64,000 bases of DNA from Natrarchaeobius oligotrophus (GCF_003841465.1 NZ_REFZ01000005.1:186001-250000), one strand, 5' to 3'; positions 25,150 through 34,381 are shown, numbered from the stretch's first letter. Notes: a model not told the origin generated them from the sequence alone. A program made the numbers and translations.

Positions 25150-25800
25150 TCAAAATCCACCGAGGAAGAGCCGGAAGCCGAGCCCGATCAGCACGAGTCC
25201 AGTAATCCACTGAATGCCATTGGCTATCGTCGGCCGGGTGACGAGCACGCTCCGGAGCGCGCCCGCAGCAACCGCCACTGTGCCGAGATAGAGCATGGTG
25301 AGTGCGGCGTAGATACCACCCAGAAGCGTTAGCTGTGCCTCGATCCAGTCGCCGCTCACAAACTGCGGAAGGAACGCGAGGAAGAAGATCGCAACCTGGG
25401 GGTTCAACACGTTGACCGTAATCGCCTCGAGAAACGGGTTCGATGTCTCCGTCGGTTCCCCGATCACGTCGGCGTCGCTCGCCGGAGACTTTCCGTCGCT
25501 CGAGTCGATCTCGACGTCGTCACGAATCGTTCGGATACCGAGGAAGACAAGGTAAGCCGCGCCGAGATACGTGACGGCCGTGAACGCAACCAGCGACGCC
25601 TGAAAGAGCGCCGCAAGGCCGAGGACGGCGGCGACAGTGTGGACGACCACGCCGACGCTGATCCCGGCGGCGGACGCGATTCCGACGCTACGTCCCTCCG
25701 CGATACTGCGGGTCAGGACGTAGATCGAATCTGGTCCCGGCGACAGGATCATCGCACCGGCAGCGACGAGATAGAGCGCGAACAGCGACGGATCGATCAT
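25150..25800 (-). CDS. LysE/RhtB-family amino acid exporter
   Basis: A 216-residue membrane protein with about six helices. The N-terminal signature is 'AAGAMILSPGPDSIYVLTRSIAEGR' (the SPGPD motif of LysE/RhtB), then 'GISVGVVVHTVAAVLGLAALF', 'LGAAYLVFLGI', a polar loop, and 'ITVNVLNPQVAIFFLAFLPQF'. The family exports amino acids or homoserine lactones; the substrate here cannot be told. It is a monocistronic unit. Confidence 0.88.
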   Translation of the reverse strand: MIDPSLFALYLVAAGAMILSPGPDSIYVLTRSIAEGRSVGIASAAGISVGVVVHTVAAVLGLAALFQASLVAFTAVTYLGAAYLVFLGIRTIRDDVEIDSSDGKSPASDADVIGEPTETSNPFLEAITVNVLNPQVAIFFLAFLPQFVSGDWIEAQLTLLGGIYAALTMLYLGTVAVAAGALRSVLVTRPTIANGIQWITGLVLIGLGFRLFLGGF

Positions 25801-25932
25801 CGCATCACGACTCTCACGTTACGTCCTGTCCTCCGACACGGGTTCTGATTTCCGGTTTCCGTCCGCGACCGGTGGCGGGCGCGAGCGATCAGTTCGTTTC
25901 GGTTCGGACGCGTTCAGTTGCTCGAACGCCGT

Positions 25933-26517
25933 TTATTCGAATCGTTCGCCGGCTGGAATCGCGGCCTCGAGCCAGTTCTCTTCGGGCGGGAGCGGACAGT
26001 CGAACGTCTCGCTGTAGGCGCAAAACGGCGTGTACGCGAGGTTGAAATCGACGACGATCTCGTCGCCGTCCTCGAGGTCCCGATCCGGAGACAGCTCCAT
26101 GTACCGTCCGCCCCGGTAGCTCTGTTGACCGGTCGTCTTGTCGCGAAACGGGACGAACAGCGACTGCTCGTTCGGGCTCTCGAGGCGGTAGGCCGCGAGT
26201 TCGAACGGGCCGTCCGCGAGGTCTGCGTCCGGACGCTCGAGGTCGAACGCGAGCGTCGCGACGCGGAGGTAGCGCATCTCGCCGCCCGCGGTCGTCTCCA
26301 TTCTGACGACCTCCGGATCGTCGGGGACGTCGACGGTCGCGCGGACTCGGTACGTCGGATCGGGGTCGAAGTACGACAGTCCGTCGAACTCGTCGCGCTC
26401 GTCGGGCGGGATCGGCGACTGCGGGTGGGTCGCGAAAAAGTCGTCTTTCTCCGCTCGTTTTTCCTCGAGTTCGGTCCGCCACCGGTCGACGTCGACGCCC
26501 TCGGACGAATCGCTCAT
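25933..26517 (-). CDS. DUF1684 family protein
   Basis: A 194-residue acidic protein. The C-terminal signature 'FVPFRDKTTGQQSYRGGRYMEL' followed by 'VVDFNLAYTPFCAYSETFDCPLPPEENWLEAAIPAGE' is the DUF1684 pattern, with invariant NxAYxPxCAY and CPLPPxEN. The N-terminal 'RTELEEKRAEKDDFFATHPQSPIP' is also typical. Its function is not established. No signal peptide is visible, so it is cytoplasmic. Confidence 0.85.
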   Translation of the reverse strand: MSDSSEGVDVDRWRTELEEKRAEKDDFFATHPQSPIPPDERDEFDGLSYFDPDPTYRVRATVDVPDDPEVVRMETTAGGEMRYLRVATLAFDLERPDADLADGPFELAAYRLESPNEQSLFVPFRDKTTGQQSYRGGRYMELSPDRDLEDGDEIVVDFNLAYTPFCAYSETFDCPLPPEENWLEAAIPAGERFE

Positions 26518-26634
26518 ACCGGTCCTACCGGTCGCGAACGGGAATCGGTTGTGCTTCGGATGCGCTGGAACGAAGCCTCCGGCGCGGGTACGAACGAATG
26601 TGTCGAATAACCGGTAGGAGGGGGTCGGGGCGGG

Positions 26635-26871
26635 TCACTCGGAGACCGTCAACACGCCGTTTCGGGCCGAGACGGCGGTCGCGCCCGCCGGTAGTTCGAA
26701 CTCGAACTGCCGATCGTCGGCGACGACGATCACCGTCGAGCCGACGACGTCGCTCGAGACCGCGGCGTCGGGCCCGAAGTCGACGACGATGGCGCTCTCG
26801 CCGCCGTGGTCGAGGGTTCGGACGACCGCGCCGTGGCGGTCGGCGTTTCGGAGTGAGTCGGGGACGTTCAT
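26635..26871 (-). CDS. Small DUF7127/Hsp20-like protein
   Basis: A 78-residue protein starting MNVPDSLRNADRHGAVVRTL, with a compact all-beta pattern (AIVVDFG, TVIVVADDRQFEFELP, GVLTVSE). The final 'VLTVSE' strand and the overall order resemble a shortened alpha-crystallin/Hsp20 domain; I recall the family as DUF7127. It is a single gene with a short intergenic distance to the divergent CPBP protease gene. Confidence 0.75.
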   Translation of the reverse strand: MNVPDSLRNADRHGAVVRTLDHGGESAIVVDFGPDAAVSSDVVGSTVIVVADDRQFEFELPAGATAVSARNGVLTVSE

Positions 26872-26948
26872 GCCCGAAGTACGGTCGCAACACGGTTAAG
26901 CGTCGTGCCGACGGTACACTTTTTCCGCCTCGCGAAAACCGATTCGAC

Positions 26949-27896
26949 ATGTTACAGAACGACGACGGGGCGGATCGGATCGACCGACGGCCGCTGTCGG
27001 TCTTTCTCGTGTCGTTGATCGCGCTCTCGAGCGGTTTCGTCGCCGTCTCGTGGCTGCTCGAGGTGAGCATGATCGTCCTCGCGCCGGCGTACATGTTCAC
27101 GCCGTTTTTCGCCGGCGTCGTCACCTGCGTCGTCGGCCCGCCGTCGTTCGAGCGGGCCGGATTGCGCGTTCCCTGGAGCCGCCTTCGCTGGCTCGCGGTC
27201 GCCGCCGCGGCCCCGATCGTCCTGTTGCTCGCCGGCACCGCGCTCGCGCTCGCGGTCCCCGGCGTCGAGTTCGTCCCCGACGCCAATCCGCTTACCGGCG
27301 AGGGAACCGAGTTCGCACCCGCCGACGAGCCCGCGGGCCCGTCGTTACCCGACTGGCCGCTGAACCTCCTCGTCGCGATCGTCGCGGCGCTGATCTTCGG
27401 GGTCACGATCAACGCGATCTTCGCGCTCGGCGAGGAGTTCGGATGGCGGGGCGTCCTCCTGACGGAACTCGCACCGCTGGGCTTCTGGAAGGCGTCGGCG
27501 GTCATCGGCGTGCTCTGGGGCGTCTGGCACGCACCGGTCATCCTCGAGGGGTATAACTACCCGAACTATCCGATCGTCGGCGTCGCCGTCATGACCGCGG
27601 CCTGTCTGGCGATGTCGCCGGTCTACACCTACCTCACGGTGAACGCGCGATCCGTCCTCGCACCGACGCTCTTTCATGGGACGTTCAACGCCTTCGCCGC
27701 GGTCATGTTCGTTTTCGCTCAGGGCGGCTCCGAGCTCGTGGTCAACCCCGTCGGTGCGATCGGCATCGCCGTCTTCGGACTCGCGGCGGCGGCGATCGCG
27801 ATCCGCGGCGCGCCGCCGCTGTCGTCCGACTGGGCGCTCGAGGACGACGACAAAGACGTCGTCGAGGACGTCGACGCCAGCGCCCTCGAGGGGTGA
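26949..27896 (+). CDS. CPBP-family intramembrane protease (first of three)
   Basis: A 315-residue membrane protein. It has the CPBP/Abi (Rce1-like) motifs: 'ALGEEFGWRGVLLTELAPLG' (EExxxR), 'GVLWGVWHAPVIL' (second His) and 'LAPTLFHGTFNAFA' (third motif, His and Asn). These are the glutamate and histidine residues of this glutamyl intramembrane protease family. About eight helices and an acidic tail. Family members process prenylated proteins or bacteriocin-like peptides; the target is unknown here. A palindromic repeat lies directly past its stop. Confidence 0.88.
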   Translation: MLQNDDGADRIDRRPLSVFLVSLIALSSGFVAVSWLLEVSMIVLAPAYMFTPFFAGVVTCVVGPPSFERAGLRVPWSRLRWLAVAAAAPIVLLLAGTALALAVPGVEFVPDANPLTGEGTEFAPADEPAGPSLPDWPLNLLVAIVAALIFGVTINAIFALGEEFGWRGVLLTELAPLGFWKASAVIGVLWGVWHAPVILEGYNYPNYPIVGVAVMTAACLAMSPVYTYLTVNARSVLAPTLFHGTFNAFAAVMFVFAQGGSELVVNPVGAIGIAVFGLAAAAIAIRGAPPLSSDWALEDDDKDVVEDVDASALEG

Positions 27897-27905
27897 GACG
27901 GGCCG

Positions 27906-27960
27906 CTGTCGGTCAGCGCCGGCGCAACCGCAGATGCATTGCGGTTGCGGGGAAATCGGG
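27906..27960. repeat. Dispersed palindromic repeat, copy C
   Basis: Contains the 13-mer CCGGCGCAACCGC (27919-27931) shared with copies A (42136-42203) and B (47289-47355). A hairpin is formed by CGCAACCGC (27923-27931) and GCGGTTGCG (27941-27949). It lies between the convergent CPBP and radA genes. Confidence 0.65.
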
Positions 27961-28001
27961 ACGGGATCCGTCCGAAAAATCGCTGCGTCGTCTCGACGCC
28001 G

Positions 28002-29033
28002 TTACTCCGGCTTCAGTCCGCCGTCCTGGACGCGCATGACGGCCTCGCCGTCCGCGAGGTTCGGCGCGTCGACCAACCGGACGATCCGTTTGTCACCCTT
28101 GGACTTTCGGAGGTAGATCCGGAACGTCGACTTGTGGCCCAGGATGTTGCCACCGATGGGCTGGGTCGGGTCGCCGAAGAACGAGTCGGGGTTCGAGGCG
28201 ACCTGGTTCGTGACGATGACCGCCGCGTTGTAGAGGTTGCCGACCTTGTCGAGGTCGTGGAGGTGCTTGTTGAGCTTCTGCTGGCGGTTCGCGAGCTCGC
28301 CGCGGCCGACGTACTCCGCGCGGAAGTGGGCGGTCAGCGAGTCGACCGCGAGCAGACGGACGGGGTACTCGCTGTCTTCGTGCTCGCTCGCGAGTTCTTT
28401 CGCCTTCTCTGCCAGCAGCATCTGGTGGTTCGAGTTGAACGCCTTCGCGACGTGGATCTTCTCGAGGATGTCCTCGATGAGCGCGTCCATCGCGTCCTCG
28501 TCGCCGGGCGAGCCCTCGATCTCGCGGTCCTCGAGCGTCGCCGCGATAGCCTCGTCCGGGAGGCCCCGGACCATGTCGTCGATCCGCTCGGGACGGAACG
28601 TGTCCTCGCTGTCGACGAAGATGGCGCTGCCGTGAAGGCCGCCGACCTCCTTGGGAAGCTGGACGTTGACGGCCATCTGGTGCGTGACCTGGGACTTGCC
28701 GGATCCGAACTCGCCGTAGACCTCCGTGATCGACTGGGTCTCGATGCCGCCGCCCAGCAGGTCGTCGACCTCGTCGATGTGCCAGGTGAGCTTGCCGATC
28801 TCGTTTCGTCGCTCGAGTACCGTCGAACCGGTCTCGAAGCCGCCGACGTCGGCGGCGTCGCGGGCGGCGCGAACGATGTCCGCGGCGGTGGAGTCGCCGA
28901 CGTCCGCCGTGTTCGACAGTTCGGCCGGCGAGGCGACCGCCAGACTCTGGAAGGAGTCGAAGCCTGCGTCCGCGAGTTTGTCAGCCGTTGCCGGTCCCAC
29001 GCCGGGGAGTTCCTCGAGATCAACTTCGGGCAT
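28002..29033 (-). CDS. radA: DNA repair and recombination protein RadA
   Basis: A 343-residue archaeal RecA/Rad51 recombinase. The N-terminal helix-hairpin-helix domain starts [20 protein letters not shown]; the ATPase core has Walker A 'GEFGSGKS' (107-114), 'QMAVNVQLP' and '[26 protein letters not shown]', then the L2 region 'TNQVASNP'. It forms filaments on single-stranded DNA and catalyses strand exchange. The ATG at 29033 matches the conserved start. No intein is present. Confidence 0.96.
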   Translation of the reverse strand: MPEVDLEELPGVGPATADKLADAGFDSFQSLAVASPAELSNTADVGDSTAADIVRAARDAADVGGFETGSTVLERRNEIGKLTWHIDEVDDLLGGGIETQSITEVYGEFGSGKSQVTHQMAVNVQLPKEVGGLHGSAIFVDSEDTFRPERIDDMVRGLPDEAIAATLEDREIEGSPGDEDAMDALIEDILEKIHVAKAFNSNHQMLLAEKAKELASEHEDSEYPVRLLAVDSLTAHFRAEYVGRGELANRQQKLNKHLHDLDKVGNLYNAAVIVTNQVASNPDSFFGDPTQPIGGNILGHKSTFRIYLRKSKGDKRIVRLVDAPNLADGEAVMRVQDGGLKPE

Positions 29034-29559
29034 ACTCCGTCGTTGTCCCGGCCACCCCATAAAGCCTCGTTAACAGGAGAGTGAAAGTGAAAGTGACGGG
29101 CTGCGGCGGGGTGCTCGAGATCGGAGCCGAGAGTTTAGGTACGAAGGGGAAGACGCGTGGCCGGATGGGTATCACTATCAGTGGATAGTGACACGGGCTG
29201 TACGGTGGCGCGGTTCTGTGTGTGGAATGCGCGCGGACGGCTCGAGAAACACCTGACCACTGCCGCCCATCGCCCAGCGTCCCAACAGTTAGTATCCTAA
29301 CGCTTTTTACGATTGGTTTCGAACCTAATAAACGCGCACGAAAGTGCGCAGAGCCGGAGTGATCACCACCAAGCAAGCACTCCGGCTCATACACGACCCC
29401 CGCGTAGCGGGAGCAATCCACCATTGACGCCCCCGAAATAAAGACCTGCCGACGTGTCGTCGACCCAAGGCCTCCCGTCGGTTCGCCGGGTCAGCCACAG
29501 ACGATACTGGCGTTTCGGGTGGGTTGTGCTCCGCTACGTCGGGTCAGACGGAGCGACAC
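29034..29559. other. Long intergenic region downstream of a zinc-ribbon gene and upstream of radA, with a structured RNA
   Basis: 526 bases. The left end should carry the radA promoter (minus strand). The middle holds a TATA-like CTTTTTACG (about 29302-29310) followed by three hairpins listed as a ncRNA. To the right of it there is no recognisable gene until the small zinc-ribbon gene at 29560. Confidence 0.5.
29331..29411 (+). ncRNA. Probable structured non-coding RNA with three hairpins
   Basis: Three adjacent helices can be drawn. H1: GCGCAC (29334-29339) with GTGCGC (29344-29349) closed by a GAAA tetraloop of the GNRA class. H2: GAGCCGGAGTG (29351-29361) with CACTCCGGCTC (29378-29388), an 11-bp perfect stem with a 16-base loop. 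H3: CCCGC (29399-29403) with GCGGG (29407-29411) with a 3-base loop. A TATA-like sequence about 25 bases upstream fits a start near 29330. No matching RNA class (tRNA, 7S, RNase P, C/D or H/ACA) was recognised. The RNA may extend to about 29440. Confidence 0.55.
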
Positions 29560-29739
29560 ATGGTCACGAAACTCACCATCCACTGCGACTGTGGTACCGA
29601 CGTCCGAACCGAGACGACCGACGGAACGATTGCCTGTCCCGACTGCGAGTCGGCGTTCGAAATGACGATCGTCGAGTTCGTTCTCGAACGCGAGAGGTCC
29701 AGCCGCCGCTCCGGCACTCGCTCCTGTCGCGGTCCGTGA
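29560..29739 (+). CDS. Small zinc-ribbon-like protein
   Basis: A 59-residue protein: MVTKLTIHCDCGTDVR..., then 'ACPDCESAF', giving CxC and CxxC pairs 15 residues apart, a likely one-zinc ribbon. The tail is basic and ends in Arg/Cys-rich residues. Start ATG 29560. It converges with the beta-propeller gene to its right. No family name can be given. Confidence 0.55.
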   Translation: MVTKLTIHCDCGTDVRTETTDGTIACPDCESAFEMTIVEFVLERERSSRRSGTRSCRGP

Positions 29740-29769
29740 GGAACGCCACGAAACGGCGCTTTCGCCGCG

Positions 29770-30912
29770 TCAGGGCTTCGGTTCGCCCGGCGTCCACTCG
29801 AGACAGTAGAGTCGTTCGTCGTCGCTGCCGACGAAGAGACGGTTCGTCCCCACCGCGGGCGTGCTCGCGATCGCGCCGTCGGTCGAGAAGTACCAGAGGT
29901 GATCGTACTCGTCGGCGTCGATTCCGTAGATCGAGCCCGTCGAGTCGCCGACGCAGACGACGTCGCCGACGACGACCGGACTCGAATTGATTTCGCCGTC
30001 GAGGGCGATCCCCTTCTTGGCGAACAGCCAGCCGCGAACCTTTCGGCGGCCGAACGTGGTGTCGGTGACGTGGAGGTAGCCGTCGTCCGCGCCGACGAAC
30101 GTGGTGCCGTCGGGCTCGCCGTCGTGGGTCTCCTCCGTCGGGGACGCGTCGTCGGACTCGCCGGGAACCACCGTCGCGGAGGAGGTGAACGCGTCGCGGA
30201 TCTCGTAGGTGAACCACGACTGGCCGGTCTCGCCGTCGAGCGCGAGCAGGGTTCCGTCGTCGTCGGCGACGTAGACGCGGCCGTCGAGACACGTCGGGCC
30301 GTCGGCGGCGACGCCGTCCGTGGGCGCGTCCCAGCACTCCTCGCCGGTTTCGCCCTCGAGCGCGCGGATCGTCTCGTCGTCCGTGCCGAGGAAGACGCGC
30401 TCGCCGCTCCACTCCCGGCGGTCGTCGACGGCCGGGGAGCCGACGGCCGCTCCGTCGGTCTCGGTCGTCCACTCGAGGTCGCCCGCCTCGATCTCGAGCG
30501 CGGAGACGCCGGCCTCGTGGCCGGCGTAGAGTCGGCCGTTCGAGTGCGAAAGCGACGTCGTGAGCGCGCCCGGCAGTTCGGTCCGCCAGCGCTCCTCGCC
30601 GGTTCCGGGATCGAGCGCGACGATCGTTCCGTCGTCGGTCCCGAGCCAGAGGTGATCGCGCGTGACGATCGGCGTCGCGTCGGTGCCGACCGTCGTCTCG
30701 AAGACCCACCGGCGTCGACCGGTCTCGCGCTCGAACGCGTACAGGTTTCCGCGGCTCGTTCCGACGTAGACGGTGTCGCGATCGAGAACCGGGGAGCCAA
30801 CCGGCCCAACGAGGTCGGCCGTCCACGCCTCCCGGACGCGGTGGGGTCCCTCGAGGTCGCGTCGGACGCCGCCGTTCCGTCGGTCGCCTTTGAACTGGTT
30901 CCAGTCGGTCAC
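29770..30912 (-). CDS. Cytoplasmic PQQ-like beta-propeller repeat protein
   Basis: A 380-residue protein with no signal peptide. It consists of seven or eight blades with repeats such as 'TVYVGTSRGNLYAFERETGRRRWVFE', 'LWLGTDDGTIVALDPGTGEERWR' and 'VYVADDDGTLLALDGETGQSWF'. The motif 'xYAxxxETGxxxW' defines the quinoprotein-like or PQQ_2 propeller family. The lack of an export signal sets it apart from the exported propeller at 1718-2935. Probably a binding scaffold; no catalytic residues identified. Confidence 0.83.
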   Translation of the reverse strand: MTDWNQFKGDRRNGGVRRDLEGPHRVREAWTADLVGPVGSPVLDRDTVYVGTSRGNLYAFERETGRRRWVFETTVGTDATPIVTRDHLWLGTDDGTIVALDPGTGEERWRTELPGALTTSLSHSNGRLYAGHEAGVSALEIEAGDLEWTTETDGAAVGSPAVDDRREWSGERVFLGTDDETIRALEGETGEECWDAPTDGVAADGPTCLDGRVYVADDDGTLLALDGETGQSWFTYEIRDAFTSSATVVPGESDDASPTEETHDGEPDGTTFVGADDGYLHVTDTTFGRRKVRGWLFAKKGIALDGEINSSPVVVGDVVCVGDSTGSIYGIDADEYDHLWYFSTDGAIASTPAVGTNRLFVGSDDERLYCLEWTPGEPKP

Positions 30913-31229
30913 TGCGTCGGTGTACCGATCGAATCGACAAAAGGATGCGACATTCGCGACGCGGTCCGCTCTCGGTTCGCGCGAGGTCGAGGCGCGATTT
31001 CGGGTGAGGAACGGGTCGGTTCGGAATCGGAGACGGCGGGTTCGGTACGGCGGATGCCTCTACAGTTTCGAGCGGAACGGAGAGGGGAAGGGGGAACGAC
31101 AGGACGCTGAACGGTGGTGGCACTGGGTGGTGATGACGTCGCGTCCTGTCGTACTCCCAAATAGCGGGCGGACGGTGATACCGGTGTTCCCAACGTGGTT
31201 AGGGGCGGCCGGCATCGGCCGGCACCGCC
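30913..31229. other. Gene-free region with a long stem-loop
   Basis: 317 bases with no supported gene. It holds the promoter for the beta-propeller gene (minus strand), the stem-loop at 31096-31152, and a GC palindrome (GGCCGGCATCGGCC-like) near 31206-31224. Confidence 0.5.
31096..31152. other. 12-bp stem-loop with 33-base loop
   Basis: ACGACAGGACGC (31096-31107) is the exact reverse complement of GCGTCCTGTCGT (31141-31152). It lies 78 bases past the stop of the PspAB-like gene (minus strand). It could be part of a transcript end or a small RNA; it lacks the U-tract of a typical terminator. Confidence 0.45.
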
Positions 31230-31841
31230 TCATTCCCAGGGATGCGTTCCGTTCGCGCTCGGCCACAGCGGGTACCAGTACTCCTTCTCGCGCTCGATCT
31301 CGAGTTCGCCGTCGAGCGCCGCCTCGAGTTTGAACTCGACGCTCGAGTCGCGTTCGCGACCGGAGCGGGGCGCGAAGGGGTAGAACGCGCCGCGGCGAAA
31401 GGAGTAGATCCAGTACACCGGCTCTCCGCTACGGTGTTCCTCGTAGGCGAAGACGGCCGCGAGCAGTCTGGAGCCGTAGCTGTGTTCGACGAACGTGTCG
31501 GCCGCGAAGTGCATGCTCGTGATCAGGTCCTCGGGGTCGTCGTCCGAGAGAATTACCCACTGGTAGCCGTGGTCGTCCTCGGCGACGGCGAAGTCGGTTC
31601 CGGTCTCCTCGCGGCCCGCCTCGAGGATGGCCTCGACCTCGTCGACGGCCTCGCGAAAGCTGCTCGAGTCGACGCCGGAGAAACACAGCGCGCCAACGTC
31701 GAGCGACTCGTAGCCCAGTTCGGCCTCCATCGTGAGGTAGGCGGTGCTCATCCCGAAGAGGTCGTCGGGGTCGGCGTCGCGTCCGGCGTCGACTTCCGCG
31801 CGCAGTCCGAGGGCGGCCCGGAGTCCGTCCAGCAGTCCCAT
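31230..31841 (-). CDS. PspAB-like (PspA-associated) protein
   Basis: A 203-residue protein starting MGLLDGLRAALGLRAEVDAG and containing 'DLFGMSTAYLTMEAELGYES', 'HGYQWVILSDDDPEDLITSMHFAADTF' and 'VYWIYSFRRGAFYPFAPRSGRERDSSVEFKLEA'. This matches what I recall of the PspA-associated protein PspAB, an envelope-stress accessory in Actinobacteria and haloarchaea. No pspA gene is visible in the window. Cytoplasmic. Confidence 0.72.
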   Translation of the reverse strand: MGLLDGLRAALGLRAEVDAGRDADPDDLFGMSTAYLTMEAELGYESLDVGALCFSGVDSSSFREAVDEVEAILEAGREETGTDFAVAEDDHGYQWVILSDDDPEDLITSMHFAADTFVEHSYGSRLLAAVFAYEEHRSGEPVYWIYSFRRGAFYPFAPRSGRERDSSVEFKLEAALDGELEIEREKEYWYPLWPSANGTHPWE

Positions 31842-32125
31842 GGTGGTGATATCGAGCGCGGACGTTTAGAAGGCACCTGTTGACCGACGGCTCGAGAACG
31901 ATCGGAAGCCCGGGAACGAGTTCCGGAACGAACTCGAGGAACTGAACTCGCGCGATTCGACCCCTCGAGGGACGAGCGTCGGGCTCGATCGACCCCTTCG
32001 ATCCGTATCAGGTAACCTGACACTCGTCGAGAGCGTCGAGAGCGGCGGTGGCGTTATACGACTCGAGACCCTACAATACTCGAATAGCCAGCCGACCAAA
32101 TACGTATCCACTATCCGACGCATCC

Positions 32126-32761
32126 ATGAAAACACTCGCGTCACCGAAAGCCCCGCTTTCCGTACCGAAACCCGACCACCTCGCCGAGCGGTCGCGCCGC
32201 GCGCGCGCCGAGGCGATGTCCGTCCTCCCGCTGGGAGACGGCCTCTACGAGGTCGAATCGGCCAGCGGCCACACCTACCTCGTCGACCTCGAGGCGGGTC
32301 GGTGCACCTGTCCGGATCACGTCTTTCGCGACGTTCGGTGCAAGCACGTCCGCCGGGTCGCGATCGAGATCACCGAAGGACGGACGCCCCCGCCGGGCGA
32401 ACTCGCCGTCGAGTGTCGCGACTGCGGCGGGACGACGTTCGTCGACGAGGACGCCGTCGAACCGTTCTACTGCGACGACCACGCGATCGAGCCGGGCGAC
32501 ACCGTCGTCGACCGCGAAACCGGAAGCCGCCTCACCGTCGTCGACGTCTCGGATCTCCGGGCCGACGCCGTTCGGATCCGGGAAGCCGACTGCACCGTCG
32601 CGGAGTACGGCACGAACGACGAGTACGGTCCCGACGTTCCCGTCGTCGGGGCGATCTACCACCACGCGACCGTGAAGCGAAACGGCGTCGTCCCCTCGAC
32701 GCTGAAGGTCTACACGTTCCCCCGCACCAGACTCGAGGGCGGGGCTCCCGGCGCGGAGTAA
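32126..32761 (+). CDS. SWIM zinc-finger domain protein
   Basis: A 211-residue protein. The SWIM motif CxCx(n)CxH appears as 'CTCPDHVFRDVRCKHVRRVAIEI'. It is followed by a second metal-binding region 'CRDCGGTTFVDEDAVEPFYCDDHAIE' and a beta-rich C-terminal half. SWIM fingers bind DNA or proteins. The ATG at 32126 follows a good start region; the further upstream in-frame start at 32048 is not needed. Function unknown. Confidence 0.82.
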   Translation: MKTLASPKAPLSVPKPDHLAERSRRARAEAMSVLPLGDGLYEVESASGHTYLVDLEAGRCTCPDHVFRDVRCKHVRRVAIEITEGRTPPPGELAVECRDCGGTTFVDEDAVEPFYCDDHAIEPGDTVVDRETGSRLTVVDVSDLRADAVRIREADCTVAEYGTNDEYGPDVPVVGAIYHHATVKRNGVVPSTLKVYTFPRTRLEGGAPGAE

Positions 32762-32962
32762 GGCGAATGCAGTGGCGATTTTCCGAAACAACCGCAGCCC
32801 GTTCGCGGACGCGGCCGGGAACTCGCGACGGGTTGTCCCGAAACGGAGAACAGAAGCCGGACGACCGAACGGAACGAAACGAGCGATCGAAACCACGTCG
32901 GATATCGAGTCACGCGAGCGAGCGTCGCGAGCGCGACGGTGGGTGCGTGAGACGAAACGCGT

Positions 32963-33484
32963 TCACTCGAGGATCTCGGCCGCCTCCTCGACGTCCATCA
33001 CGCCCTGTTCGACGGCGTTCAGGACGCGGAGGATCTCCTCGTCCGGGCCGTCGTCGCCACCGTCGGCGACCTCCTCGAGGGTCACTTTCTCGGAGCGGCC
33101 GACGAACTCCGGGAAGTCGGTTCCCTCCGCGATCGCGGTCTCCTTTTTCACCCGGTAGTTGCCGCCGTCCGTGACGTGCAAGTCCCCGGGGTGAAAGAAG
33201 TACCACTCCTCGCGGTCGAATCGGACGCCGATTCTGGGTTTGGCCCCGAAGTTTTGCGCGAAGTAGATGAGCGCCTCGACCTCCTCGCCGGTGAGATAGA
33301 TCGGATCGCCCGCGCTCGATTTCGCTTCGATCGCGTAGAAGACCTTGCCGTCGCCGGCCAGCACGTCGGGAAGTTCGCGGTCGGTCGCGGCCCCGCTCGC
33401 GGGCGCTCGCATCACCGCGAAGCCGGCCTCGTCGAGCGCGTTGACGAGTTCGCGTTCGCGGCGGTCGCCCTTCGCCTGAGACAT
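32963..33484 (-). CDS. hjc: Holliday junction resolvase Hjc
   Basis: A 173-residue endonuclease that cleaves four-way DNA junctions. The N-terminal core has the PD-(D/E)xK fold: '[29 protein letters not shown]' (the conserved Glu), '[20 protein letters not shown]' (Asp, Glu and Lys of the active site) and '[19 protein letters not shown]'. A C-terminal acidic extension of about 50 residues is common in haloarchaea. It adds to the recombination functions represented by radA upstream. Confidence 0.93.
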   Translation of the reverse strand: MSQAKGDRRERELVNALDEAGFAVMRAPASGAATDRELPDVLAGDGKVFYAIEAKSSAGDPIYLTGEEVEALIYFAQNFGAKPRIGVRFDREEWYFFHPGDLHVTDGGNYRVKKETAIAEGTDFPEFVGRSEKVTLEEVADGGDDGPDEEILRVLNAVEQGVMDVEEAAEILE

Positions 33485-33571
33485 ACCCGTTCCTCGCAGG
33501 CGGGCGCTAATAAAGGAACGGACCCGGTTCGGTCGGCGAGAACGCCGACAAACGGCGCGAGAACGGATCGA

Positions 33572-34381
33572 TCAACAGAGCGCAAGGACGACGTCGATCG
33601 CGTGCGACGGCGCGGGCTGGGCCTCCTCGATGTCGTACTCCAGAGCGACGTAGAGCAGTCCGAACTGGAAGGCGTTGAACGCCGCGTGGGCGACCGTCGG
33701 AACCACGAGGTTGTCCGTCTTCGCATAGAGGTAGCCGAAGATGATCGAGCCGCCGAAGACGACCGACAGCGAGATCGCGGTCGCGCCGAGCGAGTCGGCG
33801 TAGGCGGTGTAGACGGGAAAGTGAACGAGCGCGAAGACGGCGCTCGCGGCGACGACGGCCTGCATTCGGGAGAACGCCGAATAGAGGCGCTTTTGGATCA
33901 CGTTCCGAAAGAGGAACTCCTCGGCCGGCGCGTTGAAAAAGAAGACGATGAGAATCATCACCAGCACCATCGTCTGGTCGTCGCCGACGAAGTCCATGAC
34001 CTGACTCTCGGCGGTGGGAAGCGACAGGAGCTGGACGAGCGCGCTGACGGCGACGAAAAACACGACGCTTCCGACGACGCCGGCGGCGACGTAGAGCCAC
34101 CCCCGCCTCGTCGGCATCCGGAGGTCGACGTACGACCAGCCGCGATCGGTCGCGGAGAGGTAGATCCCTCCCGCGAGCACGAATCCGAGGAAATTCAGAA
34201 TCAACAGCATCGTCCGCGCTTCGATCGAGGCGTCGGTCGGCGTTCCCTGCAACGCCGGCTCGAGCAAGAACGCGGGAAGGGTGGTGAACTGGGTCGCGGC
34301 GATTCCGAAGACGGCGAGGCCGATCGCGACGAGGGTCGCTCGGAGCGGGCCGTCCTCTCGGAGCCGTGCTGGCGCTCTCAT
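33572..34381 (-). CDS. CPBP-family intramembrane protease (second of three)
   Basis: A 269-residue membrane protein with about eight helices. The CPBP motifs are 'NAPAEEFLFRNVIQKRL' (EExxxR), 'VFALVHFPVY' (His) and 'LVVPTVAHAAFNAFQFG' (His, Asn). Predicted glutamyl intramembrane protease, substrate unknown. It lies behind hjc on the same strand, with no overlap. Confidence 0.86.
   Translation of the reverse strand: MRAPARLREDGPLRATLVAIGLAVFGIAATQFTTLPAFLLEPALQGTPTDASIEARTMLLILNFLGFVLAGGIYLSATDRGWSYVDLRMPTRRGWLYVAAGVVGSVVFFVAVSALVQLLSLPTAESQVMDFVGDDQTMVLVMILIVFFFNAPAEEFLFRNVIQKRLYSAFSRMQAVVAASAVFALVHFPVYTAYADSLGATAISLSVVFGGSIIFGYLYAKTDNLVVPTVAHAAFNAFQFGLLYVALEYDIEEAQPAPSHAIDVVLALC

Noticed and set aside
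29020-29424. 134-residue frame on the minus strand over the three hairpins
   Set aside because: Composition poor and the region has RNA-like structure; no domain.
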